A stretch of 59,264 bases of DNA. Origin: Actinomycetes bacterium (GTDB lineage Bacteria > Actinomycetota > Actinomycetes > S36-B12 > UBA5976). Position numbers and translations under genes: made by a program. Below are positions 1 to 8,784 of this stretch, piece after piece. The notes under the pieces were generated by a model. The model had not been told where the DNA came from. It was given only the letters and a program-made list of their open reading frames with translations, and did not search any database. The stretch lies in NCBI GenBank assembly GCA_021824095.1, contig JAKALQ010000004.1, forward strand, positions 1-59,264, written 5' to 3'. How positions within the stretch are numbered: the stretch's first letter is position 1; every line of letters begins with the position of its first letter.

Positions 1-453
1 GAGACCGAGGACGTCGAGGTCGAGATCAATGACGCCGACCTGCGCATCGACGTGTTCCGCTCATCGGGCCCCGGTGGCCAATCGGTGAACACCACCGACT
101 CCGCCGTGCGCATCACGCACCTGCCCACCGGCATCGTCGTGTCCTGCCAGAACGAGAAGTCGCAGCTGCAGAACAAGGAGTCGGCCATGCGCATCCTGCG
201 TGCCCGCCTCATCGCGGCGGCCGAGGAGGCTCGCGCTGCCGAGGCATCGGCCACCCGGAAGGCGCAGGTGCGCACGGTCGATCGCAGCGAGCGCATCCGC
301 ACCTACAACTTCCCGGAGAACCGCATCTCCGACCACCGGGTCGGTTACAAGGCGAACAACCTCGATCGCGTGCTCGAGGGCGACCTCGACGCGGTCGTCG
401 AGTCGCTGCAGGCGGCCGACCGCGAGGCTCGCATGGCGGACGCCGGCGCCTGA
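1..453 (+). CDS. prfA: Peptide chain release factor 1, 3' part (RF1)
   Basis: The window opens inside this gene; the open frame runs from base 1 with no start. RF1 recognises UAA and UAG and triggers hydrolysis of peptidyl-tRNA on the ribosome. The catalytic GGQ loop is visible as [20 protein letters not shown], followed by the conserved [20 protein letters not shown] block and the C-terminal helix ending LDAVVESLQ. The neighbouring prmC encodes the enzyme that methylates the Gln of GGQ, the usual pairing, which supports RF1 rather than RF2; a separate RF2 gene lies at 40.8 kb. Only the last 150 residues or so are in the window. Confidence 0.97.
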   Translation, partial: ETEDVEVEINDADLRIDVFRSSGPGGQSVNTTDSAVRITHLPTGIVVSCQNEKSQLQNKESAMRILRARLIAAAEEARAAEASATRKAQVRTVDRSERIRTYNFPENRISDHRVGYKANNLDRVLEGDLDAVVESLQAADREARMADAGA

Positions 454-551
454 GGCCACCAATGTCAGGGGTCGGTGCGCACCGGCCTGCCTGCCCCACG
501 CATGGGCGCGCCCTGTGCTTCGATTGCCGGCACGAGCAAGGCGAGGAACCC

Positions 552-1466
552 ATGACCACCGCACGACAGGCCCTCATCGACGGCACCGAGCGCCTGCGTG
601 CCGCCGGCATCGACAGCGCGCGCACGGATGCAGAGCTGCTGCTGTGCCACGTGCTCGGCGTCACGCGCACCCGCCTGCTGCTCGTCGACGAGCTCGACCA
701 TGACCAGCGCATGGCGTATGAGCGCCTGCTGTCGCGCCGGCAGAGCCGAGTGCCCCTGCAGCACCTCACCGGTGTTGCGCCCTTCCGGCGTCTCACGCTT
801 GCCATCGGCCCCGGGGCGCTGGTGCCGCGGCCTGAGACCGAGACCGTCGTCGAGGCCGCCATCCGCTGGGTGCGGGCGCGGCGCGACGAGGGCACCCTGC
901 CGCAGGCGGGGGAGCGGCCGCTGCTGCTCGACCTCTGCTCCGGTGCCGCCCCCATCGCGCTGGCCCTCGCCACCGAGCTGCCCGGCGTCGATGTCGTCGG
1001 CATCGAGCGCTATGCCGATGCCCAGGCGTGGGGTCGGCGCAACCTCGCGCTCCATGCGGACGCCGTGCAGGCGAGCAGCAGCAGCCTCGACCTCATCGAC
1101 GGCGACGCCACCGACCCCGGCCTGTTCGAGACCTACGCGGATCGTGCCGCACTCGTCATCACCAATCCGCCCTACATCCCCAACGGCATGGTGCCGCGCG
1201 ACCCCGAGGTGGCGGCCCACGATCCGCATGAGGCGCTCTTCGGCGGGCCGGACGGGCTTGAGATCGTGCGCGGCCTGCTCGACACCGCCGCCCTCGCGCT
1301 GCGCCCGGGCGGGTTGCTCGTCATCGAGCATGCGGACGCTCAGGGTGAGCGGGCTGGCGACGCCGGGGTGCCGGCGGTCGTGCGCGCCCATGGCGCCTTC
1401 ACCGACGTCGTCGACCATGACGACCTCACGGGTCGCCCCCGCTACACGACGGCCCTGCGCACCTGA
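552..1466 (+). CDS. prmC: Release factor glutamine methyltransferase PrmC
   Basis: SAM-dependent N5-glutamine methyltransferase acting on the GGQ glutamine of RF1 and RF2. The protein is 304 residues, normal for the family. An N-terminal helical domain is followed by a Rossmann methyltransferase fold with [16 protein letters not shown] (SAM-binding motif I) and the diagnostic catalytic [10 protein letters not shown]. The start chosen is the ATG at 552, preceded by GGCGAGG at about 5 nt; an in-frame ATG at 462 would add 30 low-complexity residues. It lies about 100 bp after prfA, as in most bacteria. Confidence 0.95.
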   Translation: MTTARQALIDGTERLRAAGIDSARTDAELLLCHVLGVTRTRLLLVDELDHDQRMAYERLLSRRQSRVPLQHLTGVAPFRRLTLAIGPGALVPRPETETVVEAAIRWVRARRDEGTLPQAGERPLLLDLCSGAAPIALALATELPGVDVVGIERYADAQAWGRRNLALHADAVQASSSSLDLIDGDATDPGLFETYADRAALVITNPPYIPNGMVPRDPEVAAHDPHEALFGGPDGLEIVRGLLDTAALALRPGGLLVIEHADAQGERAGDAGVPAVVRAHGAFTDVVDHDDLTGRPRYTTALRT

Positions 1467-1511
1467 CGCCGCCCGTCACCCCGTCCCCACGACGCATGCG
1501 AGGCTAGGACC

Positions 1512-2153
1512 ATGGAGCACCGCTACCACGTCGGCGACCCCCAGCAGCGGGAGGCCGGACTCGCGCACGCGGTCTCGGCCGCGCGCCGCGGCGAACTCGT
1601 CGTCGTGAACGTCGACGGCGCCCACGCGCTCATCACCGACGCGTTCTCGCACGTCGGCGTCGAGCGCATTCGCACGCTTCGCGCCCGCCCGGGCATGAAC
1701 GTGCCCGTGCTCGTGCCGCGTGCCTCCACCGTCGACGGCCTGGCCTGGCTCACCGGTGACGCCGATCCTGCCGCCCGAACCCTCATGCGCGACTGCTGGC
1801 CCGGTCCGCTCACGATCGTGGCCCCCGCGCAACCGTCGCTGCCCTGGACCTGCACGCCCGATGGTGTCGTCGCCGTGCGCATGCCGATGCACCCGTGGAC
1901 CCTCGACATCCTGCGCACCCTCGGCCCGGCGGCCACGGTGCCCACGCATCGCGCCGGCGAGGCGCCGCACGTCGACGTGGACGCGGTGTGGGAGGCCATC
2001 GGCGCGGTGGCCTCGGTCTACCTCGATGGCGGCCCACTGCTGCCGGACCAGACGTCGAGCATCGTCGACGTCACCGATGGCACACCCCGCCTCACCCGTG
2101 AGGGCGCCTTCACACGCGCCCACCTCACGAACCTGGTGCCCGACCTTGGCTGA
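1512..2153 (+). CDS. Sua5/YciO/YrdC-family protein, diverged (TsaC-like)
   Basis: 213 residues with the overall YrdC/Sua5 fold signature. The family makes threonylcarbamoyl-AMP for the t6A37 modification of tRNA. Recognisable blocks are AVRMPMHP near residue 120, VYLDGGP and SSIVDVTDG. Position between prmC and wecA is that of the actinobacterial sua5 gene (Rv1301 in M. tuberculosis). However, the substrate-binding PTDTVYG motif reads NVDGAHA (residues 33-39), the KGR motif reads LRARP, and the SAN motif before the Gly is THRAG. Catalysis is therefore uncertain: it may be a diverged enzyme, or a paralogue with a canonical copy elsewhere. The ATG start is preceded by GAGGCT and only 6 nt. Confidence 0.85.
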   Translation: MEHRYHVGDPQQREAGLAHAVSAARRGELVVVNVDGAHALITDAFSHVGVERIRTLRARPGMNVPVLVPRASTVDGLAWLTGDADPAARTLMRDCWPGPLTIVAPAQPSLPWTCTPDGVVAVRMPMHPWTLDILRTLGPAATVPTHRAGEAPHVDVDAVWEAIGAVASVYLDGGPLLPDQTSSIVDVTDGTPRLTREGAFTRAHLTNLVPDLG

Positions 2154-2367
2154 CGTCGTGCTCACCCTGGTGCCGTCGCGTGTGGTGGCGGACCTCGTCG
2201 TCGGGCTGCTCGCCGACAATGGCATCCGTGCGCTCGTCGCAGCGGATGACCTGGGTGGCATGCAGCCGTCCCTGCAGATACTCGGCGTGCGGGTGCTCGT
2301 CGCCGCCGATGACCTCGCCGAGGCGCAGGCGCTGCTCGCCTCCGGCATCGAGCCCGACGGCCCCTGA
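2146..2367 (+). CDS. DUF2007-like small protein
   Basis: 73 residues from a TTG at 2146 that overlaps the last codons of the Sua5-like gene; a GTG at 2158 is the alternative start. The sequence has the beta-alpha-beta ferredoxin-like pattern of the DUF2007 family (annotated as putative signal-transducing proteins): VLTLVPSRVVADLVVGLLAD, then IRALVAADD, then VRVLVAADDLAEAQALL. The eight-base overlap suggests translational coupling. The exact function of the family is unknown. Codon use matches its neighbours. Confidence 0.72.
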   Translation: MADVVLTLVPSRVVADLVVGLLADNGIRALVAADDLGGMQPSLQILGVRVLVAADDLAEAQALLASGIEPDGP

Positions 2368-2459
2368 GCGCTCACGCCACACTGCGGAACCGCGCGTCGC
2401 TTCGGCGTGGTACCCGTCGGCTCGGGCGACGCGACCGGGGATGGGTCGGGCCCGCTCGG

Positions 2460-2465
2460 TAGGCT
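2460..2465 (+). promoter_or_regulatory. -10 box before glyA
   Basis: TAGGCT lies 29 nt before the GTG start of glyA, giving a short leader that contains the ribosome site GAAGGGA. Confidence 0.4.
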
Positions 2466-2494
2466 GCGCGCACACCCGACGCGAAGGGACGCAT

Positions 2495-3763
2495 GTGAAC
2501 GCGACGCCATTCTGGGGCCCGGACTTCGACCAGCTTGCCCAGCTCGACCCGCAGATGGCGGACCTGCTCCTGCGTGAGCTCGGGCGCCTGCGCAGTGGGC
2601 TGCAGCTCATCGCGTCCGAGAACTTCACGTCCCCCGCGGTGCTCGCGGCACTCGGCAGCACGCTGTCGAACAAGTACGCCGAGGGCTACCCGGGCAAGCG
2701 CTACTACGGTGGCTGCGAGGTCGTCGACGAGGTCGAGCGGCTCGGCATCGAGCGCGCCAAGGCCCTCTTCGGCGCCGACCACGCGAACCTGCAGCCGCAC
2801 TCCGGTGCCAGCGCCAACATCGCCGTCTACGGCGCCTTCCTGCAGCCGGGTGACACCGTGCTTGCCATGGCGCTGCCGCACGGTGGCCACCTCACGCATG
2901 GCGCCAAGGTGAGCTTCTCCGGCAAGTGGTTCAACGCCGTGCACTACGGCGTCAACCGCGAGACCGAGGACATCGACTACGACCAGATGCGCGACCTGGC
3001 CCGTGAGCACAAGCCGAAGATGATCATCGCCGGCGGCTCCGCCATCCCGCGCCTCATCGACTTCGCGGCCTTCCGCGCCGTCGCCGACGAGGTGGGTGCG
3101 ATCCTCATGGTCGACGCCGCCCACTTCATCGGCCTCGTCGCAGGCAAGGCCATCCCCTCGCCGGTGCCCTACGCCGACGTCGTCACCTTCACCACGCACA
3201 AGGTGCTGCGCGGCCCGCGCGGCGGCATGATCGTGTGCAAGGCGGAGCACGCGGCGGCCATCGACAAGGCCGTGTTCCCGATGATGCAGGGCGGCCCGCT
3301 CATGCACGGTGTCGCGGCGAAGGCCGTCAACCTCGCCGAGTGCGCCACCCCCGAGTACCAGGCCTATGCCCGACAGGTCATCGCCAACAGCCAGGCGCTC
3401 ACATCCACGCTTGCCTCCCACGGGCTGCGCCCCACCACGGGTGGCACCGACACCCACCTCGCGCTGCTCGACCTGCAGGGCGTGGGCGTCACGGGCATCG
3501 ACGCCGAGCAGCGCTGTGGTGAGGCCGGGATCGTGCTGAACAAAAACGCCATCCCCTTCGACCCGGCGCCGCCGTCGATCGCCTCGGGCATCCGCGTCGG
3601 CACACCGTCGGTCACCACGCAGGGCATGGGCGTGCCGGAGGTGCAGCACATCGGCGACCTCATCGCCCGTGCGGTGCTGTCGACGTCCTCCGAGGAGCGC
3701 GTGGCGATCCGGCACGAGGTCGACGCCCTCGTCGCGCGCTTCCCCGCCTACCCCCGCGGCTGA
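2495..3763 (+). CDS. glyA: Serine hydroxymethyltransferase
   Basis: PLP enzyme interconverting serine plus tetrahydrofolate with glycine plus methylene-tetrahydrofolate. The 422 residues are the normal length. Visible motifs are LIASENFTSPAVLAALGS at the N-terminus, NLQPHSGASAN, VDAAHFIGLVA, and the PLP-lysine motif FTTHKVLRGPRGG with the lysine near residue 236. The start is the GTG at 2495, with GAAGGGA 6 nt upstream and the protein beginning MNATPFWGPDF. In many actinobacteria glyA sits elsewhere; here it lies between the sua5-like cluster and wecA. Confidence 0.97.
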   Translation: MNATPFWGPDFDQLAQLDPQMADLLLRELGRLRSGLQLIASENFTSPAVLAALGSTLSNKYAEGYPGKRYYGGCEVVDEVERLGIERAKALFGADHANLQPHSGASANIAVYGAFLQPGDTVLAMALPHGGHLTHGAKVSFSGKWFNAVHYGVNRETEDIDYDQMRDLAREHKPKMIIAGGSAIPRLIDFAAFRAVADEVGAILMVDAAHFIGLVAGKAIPSPVPYADVVTFTTHKVLRGPRGGMIVCKAEHAAAIDKAVFPMMQGGPLMHGVAAKAVNLAECATPEYQAYARQVIANSQALTSTLASHGLRPTTGGTDTHLALLDLQGVGVTGIDAEQRCGEAGIVLNKNAIPFDPAPPSIASGIRVGTPSVTTQGMGVPEVQHIGDLIARAVLSTSSEERVAIRHEVDALVARFPAYPRG

Positions 3764-3851
3764 ATCGGTTCGGCTACCCCGACATCTCCGGCGTCTGTCG
3801 GGACGTTGGCCCCTAGCCTCGCCCAACATCCACAGTTGGGGAGTCGCACCC

Positions 3852-5051
3852 GTGCCACCGTTCCGCCGCGCCGCCGCCGTCCTGCTGCTCGCCCTCACGG
3901 GCATCGCAGCGCCCGCGCACGCCGCACCATCCACGCCTCCGTCAACCGCCGGTGGCGCGAGTGCGGTCATCTACTTCGACGCCGGTTCCAGCCGACTGCT
4001 GCCCTCGGCGCAGCGGACGCTGGCGCGGGTCGCCACCGACCTCAGCGCCGAGGCATCGTTGCGCATCACGGGCTATGTGCAAGCGTCCGGCACCTCGGCG
4101 AACAACCTGTCGCTCGGTCTCGCCCGAGCCGCTGCGGTACGGCAGTTCCTCGTGGGGCACGGTGTGCGGTCCGCGATCTCGATCCACAGTGCCGGCATCC
4201 GCGCCGGTCTGGCCACGACCGCGAGGGCTCGCGCGGCCACCCTGTCGTGGACGACGCCGCAGCAGCCGACCACCCCAGCAACACCAGCGACCGACACCTC
4301 GTCAGTGACCCCACCCTCGCCGTCGACGCCGGACACCTCCACGCCTGCACCCGCAGGCACGGACACCACGACGGCGACGCCGCCTGCACCTGCAACCTGC
4401 ACGGTCGTCTTCGACTCGCAGGCGTCCATGCCCGCTGAGGTCGCATCCGCGGCCGTCGCACCGGGTGCCAGCGTCACGCTCCCGCGCGTTCCATATGGCC
4501 CCGGCAGCTTCGGCGGGTGGTTCACCGATGCCAACAACGCGAAGACCCGCGCCCAGGATCCCAGCGCCTTCGTGGGCTTCGCCACGCAGCAGGTGGCCGC
4601 AACCTGTGCAGCCGGTGGCACGCTCACGCTCTTCGCCCACTGGGTCGTCGACGTTGTCCCGGTGACCACCCGAGGGCAACTGCATGTGACCGCGACGGTA
4701 TTAGCGAACGACACGGTGACGGTGTCCGACTGTGCTTCGGGATGCCCGGTTTCCAAGACGGGTGCCGCCACCGCCTATTCGTTCGAGACGATGACCGCTG
4801 GGAGCGGTGGCAGCATCACGGTCTCGCTCAAGAAGTTCCTGCGTTCCACATCCTGGACGATCACCTATGGCGGAGGCACGTCGGAGAGCGTCTACTCGAC
4901 GACCGCCGTCGGGTCGCGGACGTTCACGGTGACGAACGGGACCTTCACCCGCACCATTGCCTCTGACGGTTCGATCACGATCGTGTGGACGCCGACCTCC
5001 GGTCGATCGGGCACGGACAGCCTGTCGGTCTCTGCCGTCGACAACACCTGA
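3852..5051 (+). CDS. Secreted OmpA-like / InlB-B-repeat-like protein
   Basis: 399 residues from a GTG with GGGGAG 7 nt upstream. A signal peptide ends near PAHA|APST (residue 24). Residues about 35-120 resemble an OmpA-type peptidoglycan-binding domain (VIYFDAGSSRLLPSAQRTL, then a GYVQASGTS block and LARAAAVRQFLVGHGV). A Pro/Thr/Ser-rich linker of about 55 residues follows, then a domain like the Listeria-Bacteroides (InlB B) repeat, with FGGWFTDANN and LTLFAHWVVDV. The C-terminus is a Ser/Thr-rich beta region with a Cys pair. It probably sits at the wall, but its role is unknown. One rare TTA leucine codon occurs at 4701. Confidence 0.75.
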   Translation: MPPFRRAAAVLLLALTGIAAPAHAAPSTPPSTAGGASAVIYFDAGSSRLLPSAQRTLARVATDLSAEASLRITGYVQASGTSANNLSLGLARAAAVRQFLVGHGVRSAISIHSAGIRAGLATTARARAATLSWTTPQQPTTPATPATDTSSVTPPSPSTPDTSTPAPAGTDTTTATPPAPATCTVVFDSQASMPAEVASAAVAPGASVTLPRVPYGPGSFGGWFTDANNAKTRAQDPSAFVGFATQQVAATCAAGGTLTLFAHWVVDVVPVTTRGQLHVTATVLANDTVTVSDCASGCPVSKTGAATAYSFETMTAGSGGSITVSLKKFLRSTSWTITYGGGTSESVYSTTAVGSRTFTVTNGTFTRTIASDGSITIVWTPTSGRSGTDSLSVSAVDNT

Positions 5052-5188
5052 TCGATCGCGTGCCGCTGCCGTGGGCCTACACCTGCCTGGTGGGGGCCCA
5101 CGGCCCTTCGCTGACACACGCATTCGCCGAAGTCGACTGGACAGCCCGGCACGTCAGCGCGACCACCGGCCGGCGTGCGCTCGACCGC

Positions 5189-5194
5189 CATACT
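5189..5194 (+). promoter_or_regulatory. -10 box, probable leaderless start of wecA
   Basis: CATACT followed by 6 nt and the wecA ATG; no Shine-Dalgarno sequence lies between. Confidence 0.5.
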
Positions 5195-5200
5195 GTGCCC

Positions 5201-6301
5201 ATGCGCGAGTACGTGTTGTGCCTCATGGTGGCCGCTGCCGTGACGTACCTCGCCACCCCCGGTGTGCGCGCGCTCGCCCTGCGTGCCGGTGCCTACACGC
5301 ACATCCGTAAGCGTGACGTGCACACCACGATCACGCCGCGATGGGGCGGGCTCGGCATGTACCTCGGCCTACTCGCCAGTTTCGCGCTCGCCTGGAAGCT
5401 GCCGATGATGCGCTCGGTGTTCGAGGACCCGGGCATGGTGTTCGGGCTCCTCGGCGCCACCACCTTGCTCGTCGTCATCGGCCTTGTCGACGACCGCATC
5501 GGCCTCGATGCGCCGACGAAGTTCGCGGGACAGGCGATGGCAGCGGGCATCCTCGCGTGGCAGGGGGTCGGCTTCATCTGGCTGCCGCTCGGCAACGCCA
5601 CCGTGCTCGACCCCATCACCTCGGCGCTGCTCACCCTGCTCGTCGTGCTCGTGTGCGTGAACGCCGTGAACTTCGTCGATGGCCTCGACGGCCTCGCATC
5701 CGGCATCGTCCTTGTCGGTGCGGCCGCCAGCTTCGTGTACTCGTACCTGCTGAGCGTCAACTACGGCTTTGAGCGCGCCACCCTCTCCACCCTCATCTCG
5801 GCCGTGCTCACGGGCATGTGCCTGGGCTTCCTGCCACACAACGTGAACCCGGCGCGCATCTTCATGGGCGACACGGGCGCCATGATGCTCGGGCTGCTCC
5901 TGGCGAGCGGCGCCATCACGCTCACGGGCCAGGTCGACCCCAACGCCCTCAGCGACACCTCGCGGGCCTCCACCGTGCTGCCGATCCTGCTGCCGCTCGC
6001 CACCCTCGCCATCCCGCTGCTCGACCTCGTGCTCGCCGTCGTGCGTCGCACCGCGCGCGGCCGCAGCCCGCTGTCGCCGGACAAGGAGCACCTGCACCAT
6101 CGGCTGCTCAACCTCGGGCACAGCCCACGCGTCGCGGCGTCGCTCATGCACGCCGGTGCGGCAATCCTCGCCTTCTCCACCGTGGCCCTCGCGTTCGCGC
6201 CCTGGCCGGCCGTGCTCGTGGTCTTCCTCATGGCCTCAGCATTGCTCGCCGCTGCCATCCTCCACCGCCCCCATCACGCCGTCCTTGAGGAGCAGGCATG
6301 A
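5201..6301 (+). CDS. wecA: Undecaprenyl-phosphate GlcNAc-1-phosphate transferase
   Basis: Polyprenyl-phosphate sugar-1-phosphate transferase of the MraY/WecA family, expected to start a cell-wall glycan (linker or arabinogalactan-like) on decaprenyl or undecaprenyl phosphate at the membrane. 366 residues and about 11 membrane segments. Visible family motifs are GLVDDRIGL (Mg-binding Asp pair), NAVNFVDGLDGLASG, IFMGDTGAMMLG and the cytoplasmic HLHHRLLNLGHS loop. The start at 5201 has a -10 box 6 nt upstream. It overlaps the next gene by ATGA. Position before the ATP synthase operon matches Rv1302 of M. tuberculosis. Confidence 0.93.
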   Translation: MREYVLCLMVAAAVTYLATPGVRALALRAGAYTHIRKRDVHTTITPRWGGLGMYLGLLASFALAWKLPMMRSVFEDPGMVFGLLGATTLLVVIGLVDDRIGLDAPTKFAGQAMAAGILAWQGVGFIWLPLGNATVLDPITSALLTLLVVLVCVNAVNFVDGLDGLASGIVLVGAAASFVYSYLLSVNYGFERATLSTLISAVLTGMCLGFLPHNVNPARIFMGDTGAMMLGLLLASGAITLTGQVDPNALSDTSRASTVLPILLPLATLAIPLLDLVLAVVRRTARGRSPLSPDKEHLHHRLLNLGHSPRVAASLMHAGAAILAFSTVALAFAPWPAVLVVFLMASALLAAAILHRPHHAVLEEQA

Positions 6302-6702
6302 GCGATCCCCGAGAGCCCCACGTCAGGGTGCTCCGCGTCGGCGCCCTCGCGGTGCTCCTCCTGCTCGTCGTGGCGGTGCCGCTCGGTGCCCTGCGGGCGG
6401 GTGCTGCCGGGGCCCGGGGGGCGCTCATCGGCGCACTGGTGCCGGCCGTGTTCCTCGGCATCACCATGGCGACGGCCGTCTGGGCGCGACGCCTTCGCGC
6501 CGACCTCCTCGGCTTCGCCATCCTCGGCTCCTGGCTGCCGAAGCTCATCGCGCTCCTCGGTGTCCTGGCCTGGCTGCGGCACGGGCACTGGTACGACCGC
6601 CCCACGCTCTTCGTCACCCTCCTCACCGGCACCGTCGTGCTCCTCGGGCTCGAGGGATGGCTCGTCACCCGCGCCCCGCAGTACTATGCCGACCCCTCCT
6701 GA
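6298..6702 (+). CDS. AtpI-like / Rv1303-type membrane protein
   Basis: 134 residues with about four hydrophobic segments (around residues 14-30, 41-60, 76-92 and 101-122). Its start overlaps the wecA stop (ATGA) and it lies before the ATP synthase genes, where M. tuberculosis has Rv1303. Such proteins are usually called ATP synthase protein I-like and may help c-ring assembly. Sequence similarity is weak, so the call rests mostly on position and topology. Confidence 0.7.
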   Translation: MSDPREPHVRVLRVGALAVLLLLVVAVPLGALRAGAAGARGALIGALVPAVFLGITMATAVWARRLRADLLGFAILGSWLPKLIALLGVLAWLRHGHWYDRPTLFVTLLTGTVVLLGLEGWLVTRAPQYYADPS

Positions 6703-6842
6703 GCGCGGGAAACGCCCCGGAAATCGGGCGATCCGTGTGACGTGCACCACGCGCCACGCGCGTTCACGCTGCCGCTCGTCGCACAGGCCGTCACCGACGG
6801 TCGGCGGGACCTCCCGCCGTCAACTTTCCGTAAATAACCCGG

Positions 6843-6848
6843 TAGGGT
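6843..6848 (+). promoter_or_regulatory. -10 box before the ATP synthase operon
   Basis: TAGGGT lies 8 nt before the ATG at 6857 and follows an AT-richer stretch (about 6827-6840) that stands out in this GC-rich DNA. It is the likely main promoter of the atp operon, with a leaderless first gene. Confidence 0.55.
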
Positions 6849-6856
6849 TCGCGGCG

Positions 6857-7084
6857 ATGGGCGAGCAACCTCCGGCTGATCGTCCCGGCACGAATGGCGC
6901 CCCCCACGGTGAGTCAATGGCCTGGGCGGCGATCTCCACCCTCGTGGCCGGGCCGGCGACCTGGGGTGGCATCGGATGGCTTGTCGATCACTGGCTGGGG
7001 ACGGGACGCGTGTTCACCGCCTCTGGTGTGGTCGTCGGGTTCATCGCGAGCGTGTACATCGTCATCACCAAGTACGGGCAGTAG
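6857..7084 (+). CDS. AtpZ/AtpI-type small membrane protein
   Basis: 75 residues: a hydrophilic Pro-rich N-terminus, then two membrane helices (WAAISTLVAGPATWGGIGWL and VFTASGVVVGFIASVYIVIT) with the WLVDHWLGTG loop typical of AtpZ/AtpI-like proteins encoded before atpB. Members are proposed to assist c-ring assembly or Mg uptake. It is the first gene after the TAGGGT promoter, about 150 bp after the AtpI-like gene, so two putative accessory proteins precede atpB. Confidence 0.75.
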   Translation: MGEQPPADRPGTNGAPHGESMAWAAISTLVAGPATWGGIGWLVDHWLGTGRVFTASGVVVGFIASVYIVITKYGQ

Positions 7085-7137
7085 GGCACTGACCGTCCAC
7101 GGGCACCGCCCGCGACTCGAAGGGGAGCGACGCGAGC

Positions 7138-7929
7138 ATGATTCGCGCCATGCTGATGGCCGCTGGCAGCGGCTTCACGGCACCCAACGTCGATGAGTTC
7201 TTCCCGAAGGCCGCGCTCTTCGCGGGCACCGCCTTCCGGATGACCCGCATCAACCTCATCGGCCTCCTCATGACGCTCGTCGTCATGGTCTTCTTCACCA
7301 TCGCCTTCCGCAAGCCGCAGTTCGTGCCGCGTGGCATCCAGAACGCCGGCGAGGTGGCCATCAACTTCGTGCGCATCAACATCGTCGAGGAGGTCCTCGG
7401 CAAGCACGGCCGCGCCTACGAGGGCTACCTGTCGGCGCTGTTCTTCATGGTGCTCGCCTTCAACGTCACGGGCTTCGTGCCGGGCCTGCAGATCGCCGGC
7501 ACGTCGGTCGTCGCCATCCCGATGCTCCTCGCGATCGTGTCCTGGATCGTGTTCAATGCATCGGGCATCCGCCACCACGGCCTCGGGCACTACCTCAAGG
7601 CCAACCTGTTCCCCAGTGGGGTGCCGGCGCCGATCTACCTGCTCGTCACGCCGATCGAGTTCATCTCGACGTTCCTGCTGCGCCCGGTCACGCTCACGGT
7701 GCGTCTGCTCGCCAACATGATGAGCGGGCACCTGCTGCTCGTGCTCTTCTTCTCGGCCACCTCGTACCTGCTCTTCGACGCCACCGGCTTCCTCAAGATC
7801 TTCGGCCTGGCCTCGTACGCGATGGGCTTCGCGTTCACGCTGTTCGAGATCCTCGTCGCCTTCCTGCAGGCCTACATCTTCACGCTCCTCACCGCCGTGT
7901 ACATCGACGGCGCCCTGTCGGAGCACTGA
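7138..7929 (+). CDS. atpB: ATP synthase Fo subunit a
   Basis: 263-residue integral membrane subunit forming the proton half-channels of Fo. The essential arginine helix is seen in RPVTLTVRLLANMMSGHLLL near residue 190, and the last helices contain FEILVAFLQAYIFTLLTAVY. A ribosome site (AAGGGGAG) precedes the ATG. It is the first catalytic-complex gene of the operon atpB-E-F-H-A-G-D-C. Confidence 0.96.
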   Translation: MIRAMLMAAGSGFTAPNVDEFFPKAALFAGTAFRMTRINLIGLLMTLVVMVFFTIAFRKPQFVPRGIQNAGEVAINFVRINIVEEVLGKHGRAYEGYLSALFFMVLAFNVTGFVPGLQIAGTSVVAIPMLLAIVSWIVFNASGIRHHGLGHYLKANLFPSGVPAPIYLLVTPIEFISTFLLRPVTLTVRLLANMMSGHLLLVLFFSATSYLLFDATGFLKIFGLASYAMGFAFTLFEILVAFLQAYIFTLLTAVYIDGALSEH

Positions 7930-8211
<282 letters not shown>

Positions 8212-8232
8212 TCGTCCGGAGCGGATTCGTCC

Positions 8233-8784
8233 ATGGTTCTCTCAGCATTGGTCCTCGCGGAGGGTGACAAGCCCAGCGTGCTGCTGCCCGCCACCGCAGA
8301 CCTGATCTGGGGCACGCTCTCGTTCGTCATCCTGCTCGTCTTCTTCTCGAAGTACGTGCTGCCGACGGCCCGCAAGCTCGCCAACGAGCGTGCGGACAAG
8401 ATCGAGGGCGGCCTGCGCCGCGCCGAGGCTGCACAGGCGGAGGCCGAGCGCCTGCTTGAGCAGTACCGCGAGGCACTCGCCGAGGCTCGGACGGAGGCTG
8501 CGGCCATCCGCAACGCCGCCCAGGCCGATCGCGCGCACATCATCGAGGAGGCGCGCGCCGAGGCGGTCGCAGCGGCGACCGAGATCTCCCAGCGTGCCCA
8601 TGAGCAGATCGCATCCGAGCAGGCGCAGGTCATGAGCGGCCTCAAGCGTGAGGTGGGCGAGATCGCCGTCGACCTCGCTGGCCGCATCGTCGGTGAGGTC
8701 CTTGCCGATGACGCCCGTGCCCGTGCCGCGGTGGATCGCTTCATCGCCGACCTCGAGCGCTCGGCCGCGGAGGCGGGTCACTGA
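8233..8784 (+). CDS. atpF: ATP synthase subunit b
   Basis: 183 residues. One N-terminal membrane helix (WGTLSFVILLVFFSKYVLP, about residues 26-44) is followed by a long Ala/Glu/Arg-rich amphipathic helix, the peripheral stalk. The stop overlaps the atpH start (TGATG), indicating coupling with the other stator subunit. Confidence 0.95.
   Translation: MVLSALVLAEGDKPSVLLPATADLIWGTLSFVILLVFFSKYVLPTARKLANERADKIEGGLRRAEAAQAEAERLLEQYREALAEARTEAAAIRNAAQADRAHIIEEARAEAVAAATEISQRAHEQIASEQAQVMSGLKREVGEIAVDLAGRIVGEVLADDARARAAVDRFIADLERSAAEAGH

Noticed and set aside
462-552. Longer prmC start at 462
   Set aside because: The added 30 residues are unlike PrmC N-termini, and ATG 552 has its own ribosome site.
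2368-2494. Glycine riboswitch before glyA
   Set aside because: The leader after the likely start site is only about 20 nt and no conserved aptamer elements are seen.
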